64,000 nucleotides of DNA from Agromyces sp. Leaf222 (GCF_001421565.1 NZ_LMKQ01000001.1:3164935-3228934); one strand, 5' to 3'; shown: positions 8,792-16,605, numbered from the stretch's first letter. Notes: generated from the letters alone by a model not told the origin. Numbers and translations: made by a program.

Positions 8792-9142
8792 TCAGGCGTC
8801 GGCGACGCTGAACTGCTGCGCGCCCGCGGCGAGCACGCCGTAGACGCCGTGCAGTGCGACCGGGTCGCCGACCTGCAGCGCGCCCGCGAACGCGTCGTGC
8901 TGCCACACGCGGCGGATGCCGCCGTCGAGCGTCGCGAGCCAGGCGAACCCGTTCGCGTCGACCGACGTGACGATCGCGTCGATCCACTTGCTCGCGGCCA
9001 CCGTGGCGAGGCGCTGCTGCACGGCGTTCAGCCCGTGGCCGGCCCGCTCGCTCGAGCACGCCCCCGGGTGCTCGCAGCCGCGCATGCCCATGACCGCACC
9101 CGTGACGGGCGTGGCGGCGGCGTGCGGTTCGCGGTGCGACAT
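8792..9142 (-). CDS. Hypothetical protein with an N-terminal CEHPGAC motif
   Basis: 116 aa, not recognised. The N-terminal third has two cysteines and nearby histidines (MRGCEHPGACSSERAGH); the rest (VDAIVTSVDANGFAWLATL, VGDPVALHGVYGVLAAG) looks like a small beta-rich fold with conserved-looking Gly and Asp turns. The ATG at 9142 has GAGGAG upstream. It is convergent with the Met/Cys-rich protein gene at 8310-8735, so the two are not an operon, although both carry possible metal ligands. No signal peptide or membrane helix. Confidence 0.7.
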   Translation of the reverse strand: MSHREPHAAATPVTGAVMGMRGCEHPGACSSERAGHGLNAVQQRLATVAASKWIDAIVTSVDANGFAWLATLDGGIRRVWQHDAFAGALQVGDPVALHGVYGVLAAGAQQFSVADA

Positions 9143-9275
9143 GAGGGCTCCTCGGGGTTCTCCGGGTTCGATGCGGCCACGTTACGCTCGCGTCCCTCGG
9201 ATGTCGCCTGCCGCCGTCACACGCGGAAACACGCCGCACGGCGGGCCGTCGGACCTCGGGCGGCGACCCCCGCCA

Positions 9276-9281
9276 TACGAT
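9276..9281 (+). promoter_or_regulatory. -10 box of psuG, leaderless geometry
   Basis: TACGAT ends seven bases before the ATG at 9289. It overlaps the alternative ATG at 9280, which argues for the downstream start. Confidence 0.4.
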
Positions 9282-9288
9282 GACGCCC

Positions 9289-10221
9289 ATGCAGACACCT
9301 GCCCCCGGCATCCGCATCGGCGACGAGGTCCGCGACGCGCTCGCGGCGGGCCGGCCGGTGCTGGCGCTCGAGTCGACGATCCTCACCCATGGGCTCCCGA
9401 GCCCGCGCAACCTCGAGGTCGGGCTCGCGTCCGAGGCCCGGGTGCGCGACCTCGGCGTGACGCCCGCCACCATCGGCGTCGTCGACGGCAGGCCCGTCGT
9501 CGGCCTCTCCCCCGACGAGATCGAGCGGCTCTGCACGGCATCCGGCAGCGGAGCGCGAGCCGTCGTCAAGGCGAGCCTGCGCGACCTGCCGATCGCCCGC
9601 GCGAAGCGGCTCGACGCCGGCACCACCGTCGCGGCGACGGCGTGGCTCGCGCATCGCGCCGGCATCCGCGTGATGTCGACCGGCGGCCTCGGCGGCGTGC
9701 ACCGCGGCGCGAGCGAGAGCTTCGACGAGTCGGCCGACCTCGGCACGCTCGCCACGACGCCGATCACGCTCGTGAGCGCCGGCGTCAAGTCGATCCTCGA
9801 CATCGGGGCGACCCTCGAACGGCTCGAGACGCTGAACATCCCGGTGGTCGGCTACCGCACCTCGCGGTTTCCGGCCTTCACCGTCACCGACTCCGGGTTC
9901 GCGCTCGACTACCGCGTCGAGAGCCCGGCGGATGCCGCGGCGCTGGCGCTCGCACGCGACGAGCTCGGGTTGCCGCAGGCCGTGCTCGTGGCCAACCCGG
10001 TGGATGCGGCGAAGCAGCTCGACCCCGCGATCCACGACCGCGTGCTCGCCGAGGCGTTGGCCGCGGCATCCGCTCAGGGCGTGACCGGGCACGACACGAC
10101 GCCGTTCCTGCTCGAGTTCGTGCAGCGGGCGACCGGCGGCGAGAGCCTCGAGGTCAACCTCGAGGTGTACCGCGGCAACGTCGCGCTCGGGGCGGAGATC
10201 GCGCGTGCCGTCGCGGGGTGA
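9289..10221 (+). CDS. psuG: Pseudouridine-5'-phosphate glycosidase
   Basis: Splits pseudouridine 5'-phosphate to uracil and ribose 5-phosphate, breaking a C-C glycosidic bond; Mn-dependent in the family. About 310 aa, full length. Family blocks: LALESTILTHGLPSPRN at the start, PATIGVVDGRPVVGL, a KASLRDLP segment with the catalytic lysine, TTVAATAWLAHRAGIRVMSTGG, and SAGVKSILDIGATLE. The end carries GVTGHDTTPFLLEFV. The start at 9289 (MQTPAPGIRI) fits a TACGAT box seven bases upstream; an ATG at 9280 is also in frame. Its end overlaps the kinase start by 17 bases, so the two form a pseudouridine-salvage operon. Confidence 0.94.
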   Translation: MQTPAPGIRIGDEVRDALAAGRPVLALESTILTHGLPSPRNLEVGLASEARVRDLGVTPATIGVVDGRPVVGLSPDEIERLCTASGSGARAVVKASLRDLPIARAKRLDAGTTVAATAWLAHRAGIRVMSTGGLGGVHRGASESFDESADLGTLATTPITLVSAGVKSILDIGATLERLETLNIPVVGYRTSRFPAFTVTDSGFALDYRVESPADAAALALARDELGLPQAVLVANPVDAAKQLDPAIHDRVLAEALAAASAQGVTGHDTTPFLLEFVQRATGGESLEVNLEVYRGNVALGAEIARAVAG

Positions 10222-11227
10222 GGCCGGCGTGCCGGGCGCGGCGCCCGCCGTCGACGGCCTCGGCGCGGGCGCCGCGGGCGCCGCGGGCGCCGCGGGCGGC
10301 GCGGGCGGCGCGGGCGGCGTGCTCGCGGTCGCCGGCGACCTCGTCGAGGACATCGTGGTGTGGGCGAGCGAGCCCGTGCACCACGCGACCGACACGGCCG
10401 CGCGCGTGCATCGCGCTCGCGGCGGCAGCGCGGCGAACGTCGCCGCCCTCGCGGCCGGGCTCGTTCCGACGCGGTTCATCGGCCGCGTCGGAGCGGATGC
10501 CGCGGGCGACGCGCTCGAGTCGGCCCTCGCCGCGAGCGGGGTCGACGTGCGCGTGCAGCACGCCGGACGCACCGGAACCGTCGTGCTGCTCGTCGACGTC
10601 GACGGCGAGCGCACGATGTACCCCGATCGCGGCGCCTCCGCAGAGCTGTCCGACGTGGATCCGGCGTGGCTCGACGGCGCCGCCTGGCTGCACCTGCCCG
10701 CCTACGGGTTCGAACGCGAGCCCATGCGCGGCGAACTGGCCCGGCTCGCCGGCCTCGCGCGGACCGGCGGCACGGGGGTCTCGATCGACGCCTCGTCGAC
10801 CGGGCTGCTCGAGGGGCTCGGCGTGGCGTTCGCGCTCGACCTCGTTCGCGGCATCCGGCCCGACGTGCTCTTCGCCAACGAGGACGAGGCCGCACTGCTC
10901 GGACTGGCCGGGGGCGGCCCGCTCGCGGCATCCGTCGCCCCGACCGTCGTGGTCAAGCACGGCGCACTGCCGACCGACGTGATCGTCGACGGCCGCCTGG
11001 CCGCGCGGGTGGACGTCGAGCCGGTCACCGGCATCCGCGACCTCACGGGCGCGGGCGACGCGTTCGCAGCCGGGTTCCTCGCTGCGACCATTCGCGGGGC
11101 GGATGCCGCGGCGGCCGCCCTGGCCGGGCATCGCGTCGCGGCATCCGTGCTCACGCAGCCAGGCGCGCAGGCGGCGGGATCGGCGGCGGCGGGATCGGCG
11201 GCGGGCGCCGATCGATCGTCAATCTGA
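10205..11227 (+). CDS. psuK: PfkB-family kinase, probable pseudouridine kinase
   Basis: 340 aa; predicted to phosphorylate pseudouridine for PsuG. PfkB features are clear: RGGSAANVAALAAGL near the N-terminus, FIGRVGADAAGDALE, and the ATP/anion-hole signature DLTGAGDAFAAGF near the C-terminus with its catalytic Asp. The GTG start at 10205 overlaps psuG by 17 bases; another GTG at 10229 is possible. The first 40 residues are an odd Ala/Gly run encoded by a 9-bp DNA repeat (10266-10319), and the C-terminus is also Ala/Gly/Ser-rich; neither belongs to the PfkB fold. Specificity is inferred from pairing with psuG; ribokinase-like alternatives cannot be excluded by sequence. Confidence 0.85.
   Translation: MPSRGEAGVPGAAPAVDGLGAGAAGAAGAAGGAGGAGGVLAVAGDLVEDIVVWASEPVHHATDTAARVHRARGGSAANVAALAAGLVPTRFIGRVGADAAGDALESALAASGVDVRVQHAGRTGTVVLLVDVDGERTMYPDRGASAELSDVDPAWLDGAAWLHLPAYGFEREPMRGELARLAGLARTGGTGVSIDASSTGLLEGLGVAFALDLVRGIRPDVLFANEDEAALLGLAGGGPLAASVAPTVVVKHGALPTDVIVDGRLAARVDVEPVTGIRDLTGAGDAFAAGFLAATIRGADAAAAALAGHRVAASVLTQPGAQAAGSAAAGSAAGADRSSI
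10266..10319 (+). repeat. 9-bp GC microsatellite in the 5' end of psuK
   Basis: About six tandem 9-mers: GCGGGCGCC three times, then GCGGGCGGC three times, encoding an Ala/Gly linker. In-frame gain or loss of units would change linker length without breaking the gene. Confidence 0.75.
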
Positions 11228-11262
11228 GTTGACGAACGGGCGAAGCGTCAACTACGGTTGAC
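11218..11262 (+). promoter_or_regulatory. Double GTCAA/TTGAC operator overlapping a leaderless promoter
   Basis: Two palindromes: GTCAA-TCTGAG-TTGAC at 11218-11233 and GTCAAC-TACG-GTTGAC at 11247-11262, centres 29 bp apart. The first supplies a -35 TTGACG (11229-11234), the second contains a -10 TACGGT (11253-11258); the ATG follows seven bases later at 11266. The operators therefore cover the promoter, as expected for autorepression by the HTH protein directly downstream. Confidence 0.65.
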
Positions 11263-11265
11263 GTC

Positions 11266-11493
11266 ATGGACGACACCACCCTCCGCACCGCGATCGCCGC
11301 GGCCGACGGCGACGACCCCTACCGGGCGCTCCGCGACCTCCACCACGCACGCGTGGAGGTGAACCTCGCGCTCGACCGCGCCGAGGCCGTCGCCGTGCGC
11401 CGGGCCCGAGCCGGCGGATCGAGCTGGCAGCTCATCGCCCTCGCCCTCGAGGTCTCCAAGCAGGCGGTGCACAAGAAATACGGGCGCAGCTGA
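11266..11493 (+). CDS. 75-aa helix-turn-helix DNA-binding protein, probable autorepressor
   Basis: Small protein with an N-terminal helix pair (YRALRDLHHARVEVNLALD) and a C-terminal HTH: ARAGGSSWQLIALALEVSKQAVHKKYGR. The same HTH type accompanies Clp-N-terminal-domain proteins in actinobacteria, but no such domain is present here. Two GTCAAC-type palindromes overlap its promoter. There is no 5' leader and no ribosome site. An ABC exporter starts 77 bases downstream and could be controlled by it, though that gene has its own ribosome site and no copy of the palindrome. DNA binding is confident; the regulated genes are inferred. Confidence 0.8.
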   Translation: MDDTTLRTAIAAADGDDPYRALRDLHHARVEVNLALDRAEAVAVRRARAGGSSWQLIALALEVSKQAVHKKYGRS

Positions 11494-11569
11494 GCGACGT
11501 AGGCTGTTCGGGGCGAACCGTGCGGAATCCGGTCGCATCGACATCCGCCGCCTCGCCCAGGAAGAGACG

Positions 11570-13459
11570 ATGAGCCAGACCCAGAACCGCACCGCCCCTC
11601 GACGCAATCCCTTCGCCCGCCCCACGAAGACCGACGGCCCCCGTGCGTCGTTCCGGCAACTGCTGCCGTTCATCTTCGAGCACCGCCCCGTGCTCATCTG
11701 GGTCGCCGCCCTCTCCATCGTGGGGGCGCTCACGAGCCTCGCCCAGCCCCTGCTCGTGGGGCGGGTCATCACCGTCGTCGAGGCCGGCGACCCGCTCGGC
11801 GGGATCGTGTGGGCCCTCGTCGCGCTCGTGATCGTGAGCGGCGTCATCTCGGGATACCAGCACTACCTGCTGCAGCGCACCGGCGAAGGCATCGTGCTCT
11901 CCAGTCGCAAGCGCCTCGTCGCGAAGCTGCTGAACCTGCCCATCTCCGAGTTCGACACGCGCCGCACCGGCGACCTCGTCTCGCGCGTCGGCAGCGACAC
12001 CACGATGCTCCGGGCCGTGCTCACACAGGGCCTCGTCGAGGCCATCGGCGGCACGGTCACGTTCATCGGCGCCCTCATCGCGATGCTCATCATCGACCCG
12101 GTGCTGCTCGGGCTGACGCTCCTCGTCGTCCTCATCGCGATCACCACCGTCACCCTGCTCTCGCGCAAGGTGCGCGACGCCTCGCACGCCGCGCAGTCCA
12201 AGGTCGGCGACGTCGCGGCCTCCGTCGAACGCGCGATCAGCGCCGTGCGCACCATCCGCGCCGCCGGGGCGACCGAGCGCGAGGCGCGCACCATTGACGG
12301 CGAGGCCGAGGGCGCCTGGCAGATGGGCGTCAACGTCGCGAAGATCTCGGCGCTCATCGTGCCGGTCGCCGGCATCGCGATGCAGGTGTCGTTCCTCGTG
12401 GTGCTCGGCGTCGGCGGGTTCCGCGTCGCATCGGGCGCGATCGAGGTCGCGAGCCTCGTGTCGTTCATCCTGTTCCTGTTCATGATGATCATGCCGCTCG
12501 GCCTGTTCTTCGGCGCGATCACGTCGGTCAACCAGGCGCTCGGCGCGCTCGGACGCATCCAGGAGATCCTCGACCTGCCCGACGAGAGCACGCACGACCG
12601 CGAGCTCGCCCCCCTCGCGCTCATGGTCGGCGAGGCCAACGCCGGCGTGCTCCCCGATGCCGCGGCGATCAGCTTCGACGACGTGCACTTCGCCTACGCG
12701 GCGACCCGAAGCGACCCCGCAGACCCGGCGAACGACTCGGCCGATTCCGTGGTGGTCGAGCCCTCGGTCACCGACCGCCAGCCCGTGCTGCGCGGCGTCT
12801 CGTTCCAGGTGCCGCGCGGGCAGCGCATCGCCCTCGTCGGCCCCTCCGGCGCCGGCAAGTCGACGATCCTCGCGCTCATCGAACGGTTCTACGACCCCTC
12901 GGTCGGCACCGTGCGCATGGGCGGCCTCGACGTGCGCTCGCTCGACCGCGCCGACCTCCGCGCGCAGATCGGCTACGTCGAGCAGGACGCCCCCGTGCTC
13001 GCCGGCACGCTGCGCGACAACCTCCTGCTCGGCAGCCCCGACGCCAGCGACGACGAGTGCGAGCACGTGCTGCGCGCCGTCAACCTCGGCTCGGTGCTCG
13101 ACCGCGACCCGCGCGGCCTCTCCGCCGCGGTCGGCGAAGACGGCATCATGCTCTCGGGCGGCGAGCGCCAGCGCCTCGCGATCGCCCGCGCCCTGCTCGC
13201 GGCCCCGCCGATCCTGCTGCTCGACGAGTCGACGTCCTCGCTCGACGGCGTCAACGAGCGCATGATGCGCGAGGCCATCGACCAGGTCTCGGCCGGGCGC
13301 ACGCTCATCGTCATCGCCCACCGCCTGTCGACCGTCATCGACTCCGACCGCATCGTCGTGCTCGACGACGGCCGCGTCATCGGCGAGGGCACGCACGGCG
13401 AGCTCGTCTCCTCGGTTCCGCTCTACCGCGAGCTCGCGGAGCACCAGCTGCTCGTCTGA
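11570..13459 (+). CDS. ABC exporter, fused membrane and ATPase domains (multidrug/lipid type)
   Basis: 629-aa half-transporter, expected to act as a homodimer. The type I exporter membrane domain covers about residues 30-345 with six helices. The ATPase domain (about 360-620) has Walker A VGPSGAGKST, Q-loop YVEQDAPVLAGTLRDN, signature LSGGERQRLAIARALL, Walker B ILLLDESTSSLD and the H-loop IVIAHRLST. A charged insert of about 25 residues rich in Asp (SDPADPANDSADS) lies between the A-loop strand and Walker A and is unusual. The ATG at 11570 has GGAAGAGACG upstream. Substrate unknown. Followed by a strong hairpin. Confidence 0.93.
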   Translation: MSQTQNRTAPRRNPFARPTKTDGPRASFRQLLPFIFEHRPVLIWVAALSIVGALTSLAQPLLVGRVITVVEAGDPLGGIVWALVALVIVSGVISGYQHYLLQRTGEGIVLSSRKRLVAKLLNLPISEFDTRRTGDLVSRVGSDTTMLRAVLTQGLVEAIGGTVTFIGALIAMLIIDPVLLGLTLLVVLIAITTVTLLSRKVRDASHAAQSKVGDVAASVERAISAVRTIRAAGATEREARTIDGEAEGAWQMGVNVAKISALIVPVAGIAMQVSFLVVLGVGGFRVASGAIEVASLVSFILFLFMMIMPLGLFFGAITSVNQALGALGRIQEILDLPDESTHDRELAPLALMVGEANAGVLPDAAAISFDDVHFAYAATRSDPADPANDSADSVVVEPSVTDRQPVLRGVSFQVPRGQRIALVGPSGAGKSTILALIERFYDPSVGTVRMGGLDVRSLDRADLRAQIGYVEQDAPVLAGTLRDNLLLGSPDASDDECEHVLRAVNLGSVLDRDPRGLSAAVGEDGIMLSGGERQRLAIARALLAAPPILLLDESTSSLDGVNERMMREAIDQVSAGRTLIVIAHRLSTVIDSDRIVVLDDGRVIGEGTHGELVSSVPLYRELAEHQLLV

Positions 13460-13476
13460 GTCGCCCACCAGAGGGG

Positions 13477-13513
13477 CGGATGCCGCGGCGCGAGTGATGC
13501 GCCGCGGCATCCG
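13477..13513 (+). terminator. Strong hairpin after the ABC exporter
   Basis: GGATGCCGCGGCGC and its exact complement GCGCCGCGGCATCC form a 14-bp stem with a 7-base loop, extended one more pair by C/G. It starts 18 bases after the exporter stop codon. Confidence 0.65.
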
Positions 13514-13688
13514 TGTTCCCGGGCGGGATGACGGCGGAATCTCGGCGTTGAGGAGGCGCAGATCTCGGGGCTGACCCGGGCATTCCTCAGGGCCTGCTCG
13601 GATGGAGGTCGGCACGCCGCTTCGTAACGTGTGGTTCTGCGTCCGGATCTCGGATGCCGACTGCCACCGCACCGAAGGAAGCCCCACC

Positions 13689-14522
13689 ATGAGCATCGCC
13701 CCCGTGACCGACCTGCGAGACGCACGCGACGTGCGCGACGCACGTGCCGCATCGAACGCCGACCGCCTGCCCGTCGACCTCATCGAGGACCTGCCGAACG
13801 CCGTCGCCGAAGACGGCGCCGCGCGTCGCGGCCTCGGCGACCCGTTCGACCGCGTGCAGTCCAGCCTGCAGGCGTGGCTGCGCACCTGGCAGCCGCAGCG
13901 CCTGCCGGCTTTCACGCCGGTGCGCGACGTCGCCCCCGCCGGCGACCGCGGCACGTCGGGGCTCAAGTCCTCGTCGTCGGCGCCCGACGGCGCCGTGCGC
14001 GTCACGGCCTCGCTCTACGACCCGCCCACCCGGGGCGAAGGGCCGCTCAACTGGTCGCGCAACTGGGCCAGCGTCGCCGTGCTGCCGCCGGCCCGCGAGT
14101 CGGGCCGCCTCTTCTACCGCTTCCGCGTGTCGAGCCGCCTCGTGCTCGACGGGCAGGCCGACCTCAGCCTCGTGTCGACGAGCGTGAACTTCGGCGTCGT
14201 CGCGGATGTCGCGAAGGCCAGCCCGTTCGACGCCCCCGGATTCCGCACGCCGATCCTGCGCCCGCTCGTCGGCGTGGCCTGCCGCGCCGACCAGGACGCC
14301 TCGGCGTCGCAGGTCTTCGAGGGCTCGATCGCCGTGCGCCAGGGCGAGTCGCCCGCCATGGCGTTCGTCGTCGGCACCGAGGTGCTGTTCGAGAACGGCT
14401 GGGTGCGCGTGCACGAGGGATCCAGCACCTGGATCGGTCCCGCCGAGCCCGGCGCCACCGGCACCGTCGAGTTCCGCTACGCACCCACCGCGCTGCTGCG
14501 GGTGCTCGGGCACCTGGAGTGA
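13689..14522 (+). CDS. Hypothetical 277-aa protein, no family recognised
   Basis: Starts MSIAPVTDL at an ATG with GAAGGAAG eight bases upstream. Residues 7-20 contain an internal duplication (LRDARDVRDARAA). The first about 75 residues are charged and probably helical; the remainder (about 95-277) is rich in beta-strand patterns (RVTASLYDPP, SGRLFYRFRVSSRLVLDG, GSIAVRQGESPAMAFVVG, GTVEFRYAPTALLRVLGHL), suggesting a jelly-roll-like domain. No signal peptide, membrane helix or catalytic motif. It stands alone between the ABC exporter terminator and a GC-repeat region. Codon use is like its neighbours, so it is probably a genuine lineage gene. Confidence 0.7.
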   Translation: MSIAPVTDLRDARDVRDARAASNADRLPVDLIEDLPNAVAEDGAARRGLGDPFDRVQSSLQAWLRTWQPQRLPAFTPVRDVAPAGDRGTSGLKSSSSAPDGAVRVTASLYDPPTRGEGPLNWSRNWASVAVLPPARESGRLFYRFRVSSRLVLDGQADLSLVSTSVNFGVVADVAKASPFDAPGFRTPILRPLVGVACRADQDASASQVFEGSIAVRQGESPAMAFVVGTEVLFENGWVRVHEGSSTWIGPAEPGATGTVEFRYAPTALLRVLGHLE

Positions 14523-14602
14523 GGCAGACCGGGGCGCCACTCCCCCGCGGCGACGGACTTGGCGTCACGCCGTGGCGGACACGCCGCTCTTCTTCGCCGA
14601 CC

Positions 14603-14675
14603 GGTCACGATCTGCGGCTTCATGCCCTGTGATTCCAGCAGATCGTGACCGGTCGCGGGCTCGCCACGGCGCGCC
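14603..14675. repeat. 73-bp hairpin repeat, copy 1 (upstream of the nuclease-like gene)
   Basis: Begins GGTCACGATCTGC and has its exact complement GCAGATCGTGACC 23 bases later, then a conserved tail TCGCGGGCTCGCCACGGCG. About 63 of 73 bases match copy 2 at 15816-15888, same orientation and length. Most differences fall in the hairpin loop, so the stem is conserved. Confidence 0.8.
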
Positions 14676-14689
14676 GCGGCGCGGCGCGC

Positions 14690-14770
14690 GGCGGGCGGCG
14701 GGCGGCACGCGCGGCGCGCGGCGCGGCGGGCGGCGGGCGGCACGCGCGGCGCGCGGCGCGGCGCCCGGGC
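14690..14770. repeat. 35-bp tandem GC repeat
   Basis: The block GGCGGCACGCGCGGCGCGCG begins at 14701 and again at 14736, a 35-bp period, with partial units on each side. It directly abuts the tail of hairpin repeat copy 1. Confidence 0.6.
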
Positions 14771-14877
14771 GCGGGCGGGGCCTCAAGCCGTCCTGCACAG
14801 GCGGGTCCGCCAGTGAGTTCAGGCCGCGGGCAGTGAGGCGCGCACGACGGTGACGCCCGCGCCGTCACGCTCGTCGG

Positions 14878-15807
14878 ATGCCGAGACGCCCTACACCCCT
14901 TCCCGCGTCGCTCGCCTCGAGCGGATTCACCGTCCGCGAGGCACGCGCCGCAGGTGTGAGCCTCACGCGGCTGCGCGCGGCCGACCTGCGGACGCCGGCG
15001 AGCGGCATCCGTCACCCGCGTGGGCTCGCGCCAGATCTGGTGGCCCGTGCCGGAATGCTCGGCTCGCGCCACCCGGGCGCGTTCCTGAGCCACTTCACCG
15101 CAGCTGCATTCTGGATCCTGCAGGTCGAGCCTCGCACCCGAATCGAACGCGAGCGCATCGACCTGGCCGTTCGAGCAGAGCTGCCGCGCCCGCGAGGCGA
15201 CGGGGTGCGCGGACACCGCCTCGATCTGGGGCGCGACGAACTCGTCACGGTCGATGGCCTCGAGGTGACGTCTCCGGCGCGCACGTGGCTCGACCTCGCG
15301 TCGGTCGGATGCGACGTCGAGGACCTCACCGTCGCGGCGGACCGTCTCGTCTGGACGCGGCACCCACTCGCGACGGTGCACCAGCTCGAACGGATGCTGC
15401 TCCGTCATCGCGGCGCCCGCGGCATCCGCTCTCTGCGCATCGCACTCGACGAGGCGATCGAAGACGCCGATTCGTCACGCGAGACTCGGCTGCGCCTCTG
15501 CATCATCGCCGCGGGACTGCCGCGGCCGGTTGCCGCTCATGTGGTGCGCGACCCGTATGGTCGGGCAGTGGCGACCGCGGACCTCGCGTTCGTCGAGCAC
15601 CGTGTGCTGCTGGAGTACGAGGGCGACCATCATCGAACCGATCGCGGGCAATGGGCGCACGACGTCGACCGGTTCAACCGGCTTCAGGGGCTCGGCTGGA
15701 TCTGCTTCCGAATCGGCGCGGCCCAGTTCGCCCGTCCCGATCAGGTCGTCGCCGTCGTGGCGCGGGCACTGGCCGCGCGGACACGCAGAGGCACGCCGGG
15801 CGTTTGA
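14878..15807 (+). CDS. DUF559/Vsr-fold endonuclease-like protein with AbiEi-like N-terminus
   Basis: 309 aa. The N-terminal part (about 1-180) resembles the winged-helix and core fold of type IV AbiEi antitoxin-like proteins common in actinobacteria: LASSGFTVREARAAGVSLTRLR, LSHFTAAAFWIL, ELVTVDGLEVTSPARTWLDLA. The C-terminal part (about 195-300) has a PD-(D/E)XK-like nuclease arrangement: SRETRLRLCIIAAGL, then ATADLAFVEHRVLLEYEGDHH and a late GWICFRIGAAQFARPDQ. The D-x(10)-EYEG core could bind a metal. The family is widespread in Microbacteriaceae and of unknown biological role. The gene is bracketed by two copies of a 73-bp hairpin repeat. The ATG at 14878 lacks a clear ribosome site, so the start is approximate. 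Confidence 0.72.
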   Translation: MPRRPTPLPASLASSGFTVREARAAGVSLTRLRAADLRTPASGIRHPRGLAPDLVARAGMLGSRHPGAFLSHFTAAAFWILQVEPRTRIERERIDLAVRAELPRPRGDGVRGHRLDLGRDELVTVDGLEVTSPARTWLDLASVGCDVEDLTVAADRLVWTRHPLATVHQLERMLLRHRGARGIRSLRIALDEAIEDADSSRETRLRLCIIAAGLPRPVAAHVVRDPYGRAVATADLAFVEHRVLLEYEGDHHRTDRGQWAHDVDRFNRLQGLGWICFRIGAAQFARPDQVVAVVARALAARTRRGTPGV

Positions 15808-15815
15808 CCGCGAGC

Positions 15816-15888
15816 GGTCACGATGTGCTGCTTCCCGCGTCGCGATTCCAGCAGATCGTGACCCCTCGCGGGCTCGCCACGGCGCGCC
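15816..15888. repeat. 73-bp hairpin repeat, copy 2 (downstream of the nuclease-like gene)
   Basis: Direct repeat of 14603-14675. Arms GGTCACGATGTGCTG and CAGCAGATCGTGACC pair with one mismatch over 15 bp. Begins nine bases after the nuclease-like stop codon and lies between convergent genes, so it may also end transcription. Confidence 0.8.
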
Positions 15889-15930
15889 TGCGAGACCAGG
15901 GAGGTGGGATGGGGTGAGAGCGGCTGAGGG

Positions 15931-16341
15931 TCAGCTGGGGTCGGTCGCGACGGCGGGAGCATTCCCGCCCGCCACCGCAGCGCCCTCGTCCGCGTCGCCC
16001 GACACCGCACCCTTCTGCCACGGCCATCGGCCCGAGATCTCCAGCTCGAGCGACCAGCTGAGGAACGTCCTGATCAGCACGATGATCGCGAGCACGCCCA
16101 CCGACTCGAGGGTCGGGGTCACCGCGACGGTCTTGATGATGTCGGCGGCGACGAGCAATTCGAGCCCGAGCAGGATCGCCCGACCGAGCACGCGCCGGAA
16201 CCGCGTGTAGATCGGGCTGCGCCGCCGCACCCCGCGCAGCGCGGCGTCGAGGCTCGCGTAGAGGACGCCCAGCACGATCGCGACGACGCCGAGCACGTCG
16301 ATGACCTCGCCGACCGATTCGATGAACGTGCCGAACTCCAT
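15931..16341 (-). CDS. DUF1622-family membrane protein
   Basis: 136 aa starting MEFGTFIESVGEVIDVLG; the ATG at 16341 has AAGGGGG at good spacing, better than the in-frame GTG at 16359. Three probable membrane helices: about 8-33, 55-80 and 88-106, with an arginine-rich loop (LRGVRRRSPIYTRFRR) between the first two and an acidic, Ala-rich C-terminal tail. The pattern E-x2-G-x2-I-D-x3-V and LLGLELLVAADIIKTV are typical of DUF1622, small membrane proteins of unknown function. Convergent with the nuclease-like gene. Confidence 0.82.
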   Translation of the reverse strand: MEFGTFIESVGEVIDVLGVVAIVLGVLYASLDAALRGVRRRSPIYTRFRRVLGRAILLGLELLVAADIIKTVAVTPTLESVGVLAIIVLIRTFLSWSLELEISGRWPWQKGAVSGDADEGAAVAGGNAPAVATDPS

Positions 16342-16416
16342 GTCGCCCCCTTGCGCCACACGCTAGCGGCGCTGGTGCGGTTCGGGCGTGCGACCTGCCG
16401 GGTCCCGGCGCAGGCG

Positions 16417-16488
16417 GCGTGGAGAGCGGATGCCGCGGGCCGGCGCACCTTCCCGTGCACGCCGGCCCGCGGCATCCGCTCTCCACGC
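16417..16488 (-). terminator. Very long perfect hairpin, second terminator after pckG
   Basis: Two 29-base arms (16417-16445 and 16460-16488) are exact complements around a 14-base loop. The centre of each arm is the GGATGCCGCGG word. It lies beyond the hairpins at 16534-16605 in the direction of pckG transcription. Confidence 0.6.
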
Positions 16489-16495
16489 GACGGGC

Positions 16496-16519
16496 GCACG
16501 GTCGCACGGTCGCACGGTC
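16496..16519. repeat. 8-bp triplicate GCACGGTC
   Basis: Three exact tandem copies of GCACGGTC between the two terminator hairpins of pckG. No function is evident. Confidence 0.6.
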
Positions 16520-16533
16520 TCGCACCGCGCGCG

Positions 16534-16605
16534 GCGATGCGCCCCGCACACGGCGGGGCGCATCGCCTGACCGGCCGCTCAGCGACCGCCGGGCAACCGG
16601 CGGTC
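16534..16605 (-). terminator. Two stacked hairpins at the end of pckG
   Basis: GACCGCCGG/CCGGCGGTC (16584-16605) overlaps the pckG stop codon, and GCGATGCGCCCCGC / GCGGGGCGCATCGC (16534-16566) is a perfect 14-bp stem with a 5-base loop just after. With the 29-bp hairpin further on, pckG has three successive hairpins. Confidence 0.6.

Larger units (their letters stand above)
14523..14877. other. Gene-free stretch holding a hairpin repeat and GC simple repeats
   Basis: 355 bases without a supportable gene. It contains repeat copy 1 (14603-14675) and the 35-bp GC repeat (about 14690-14770). All open frames here are products of the GC repeat. Confidence 0.7.

Noticed and set aside
14565..14853. 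Several short frames in the GC repeat
   Set aside because: They are Arg/Ala/Gly/Pro runs encoded by the 35-bp repeat in every frame.
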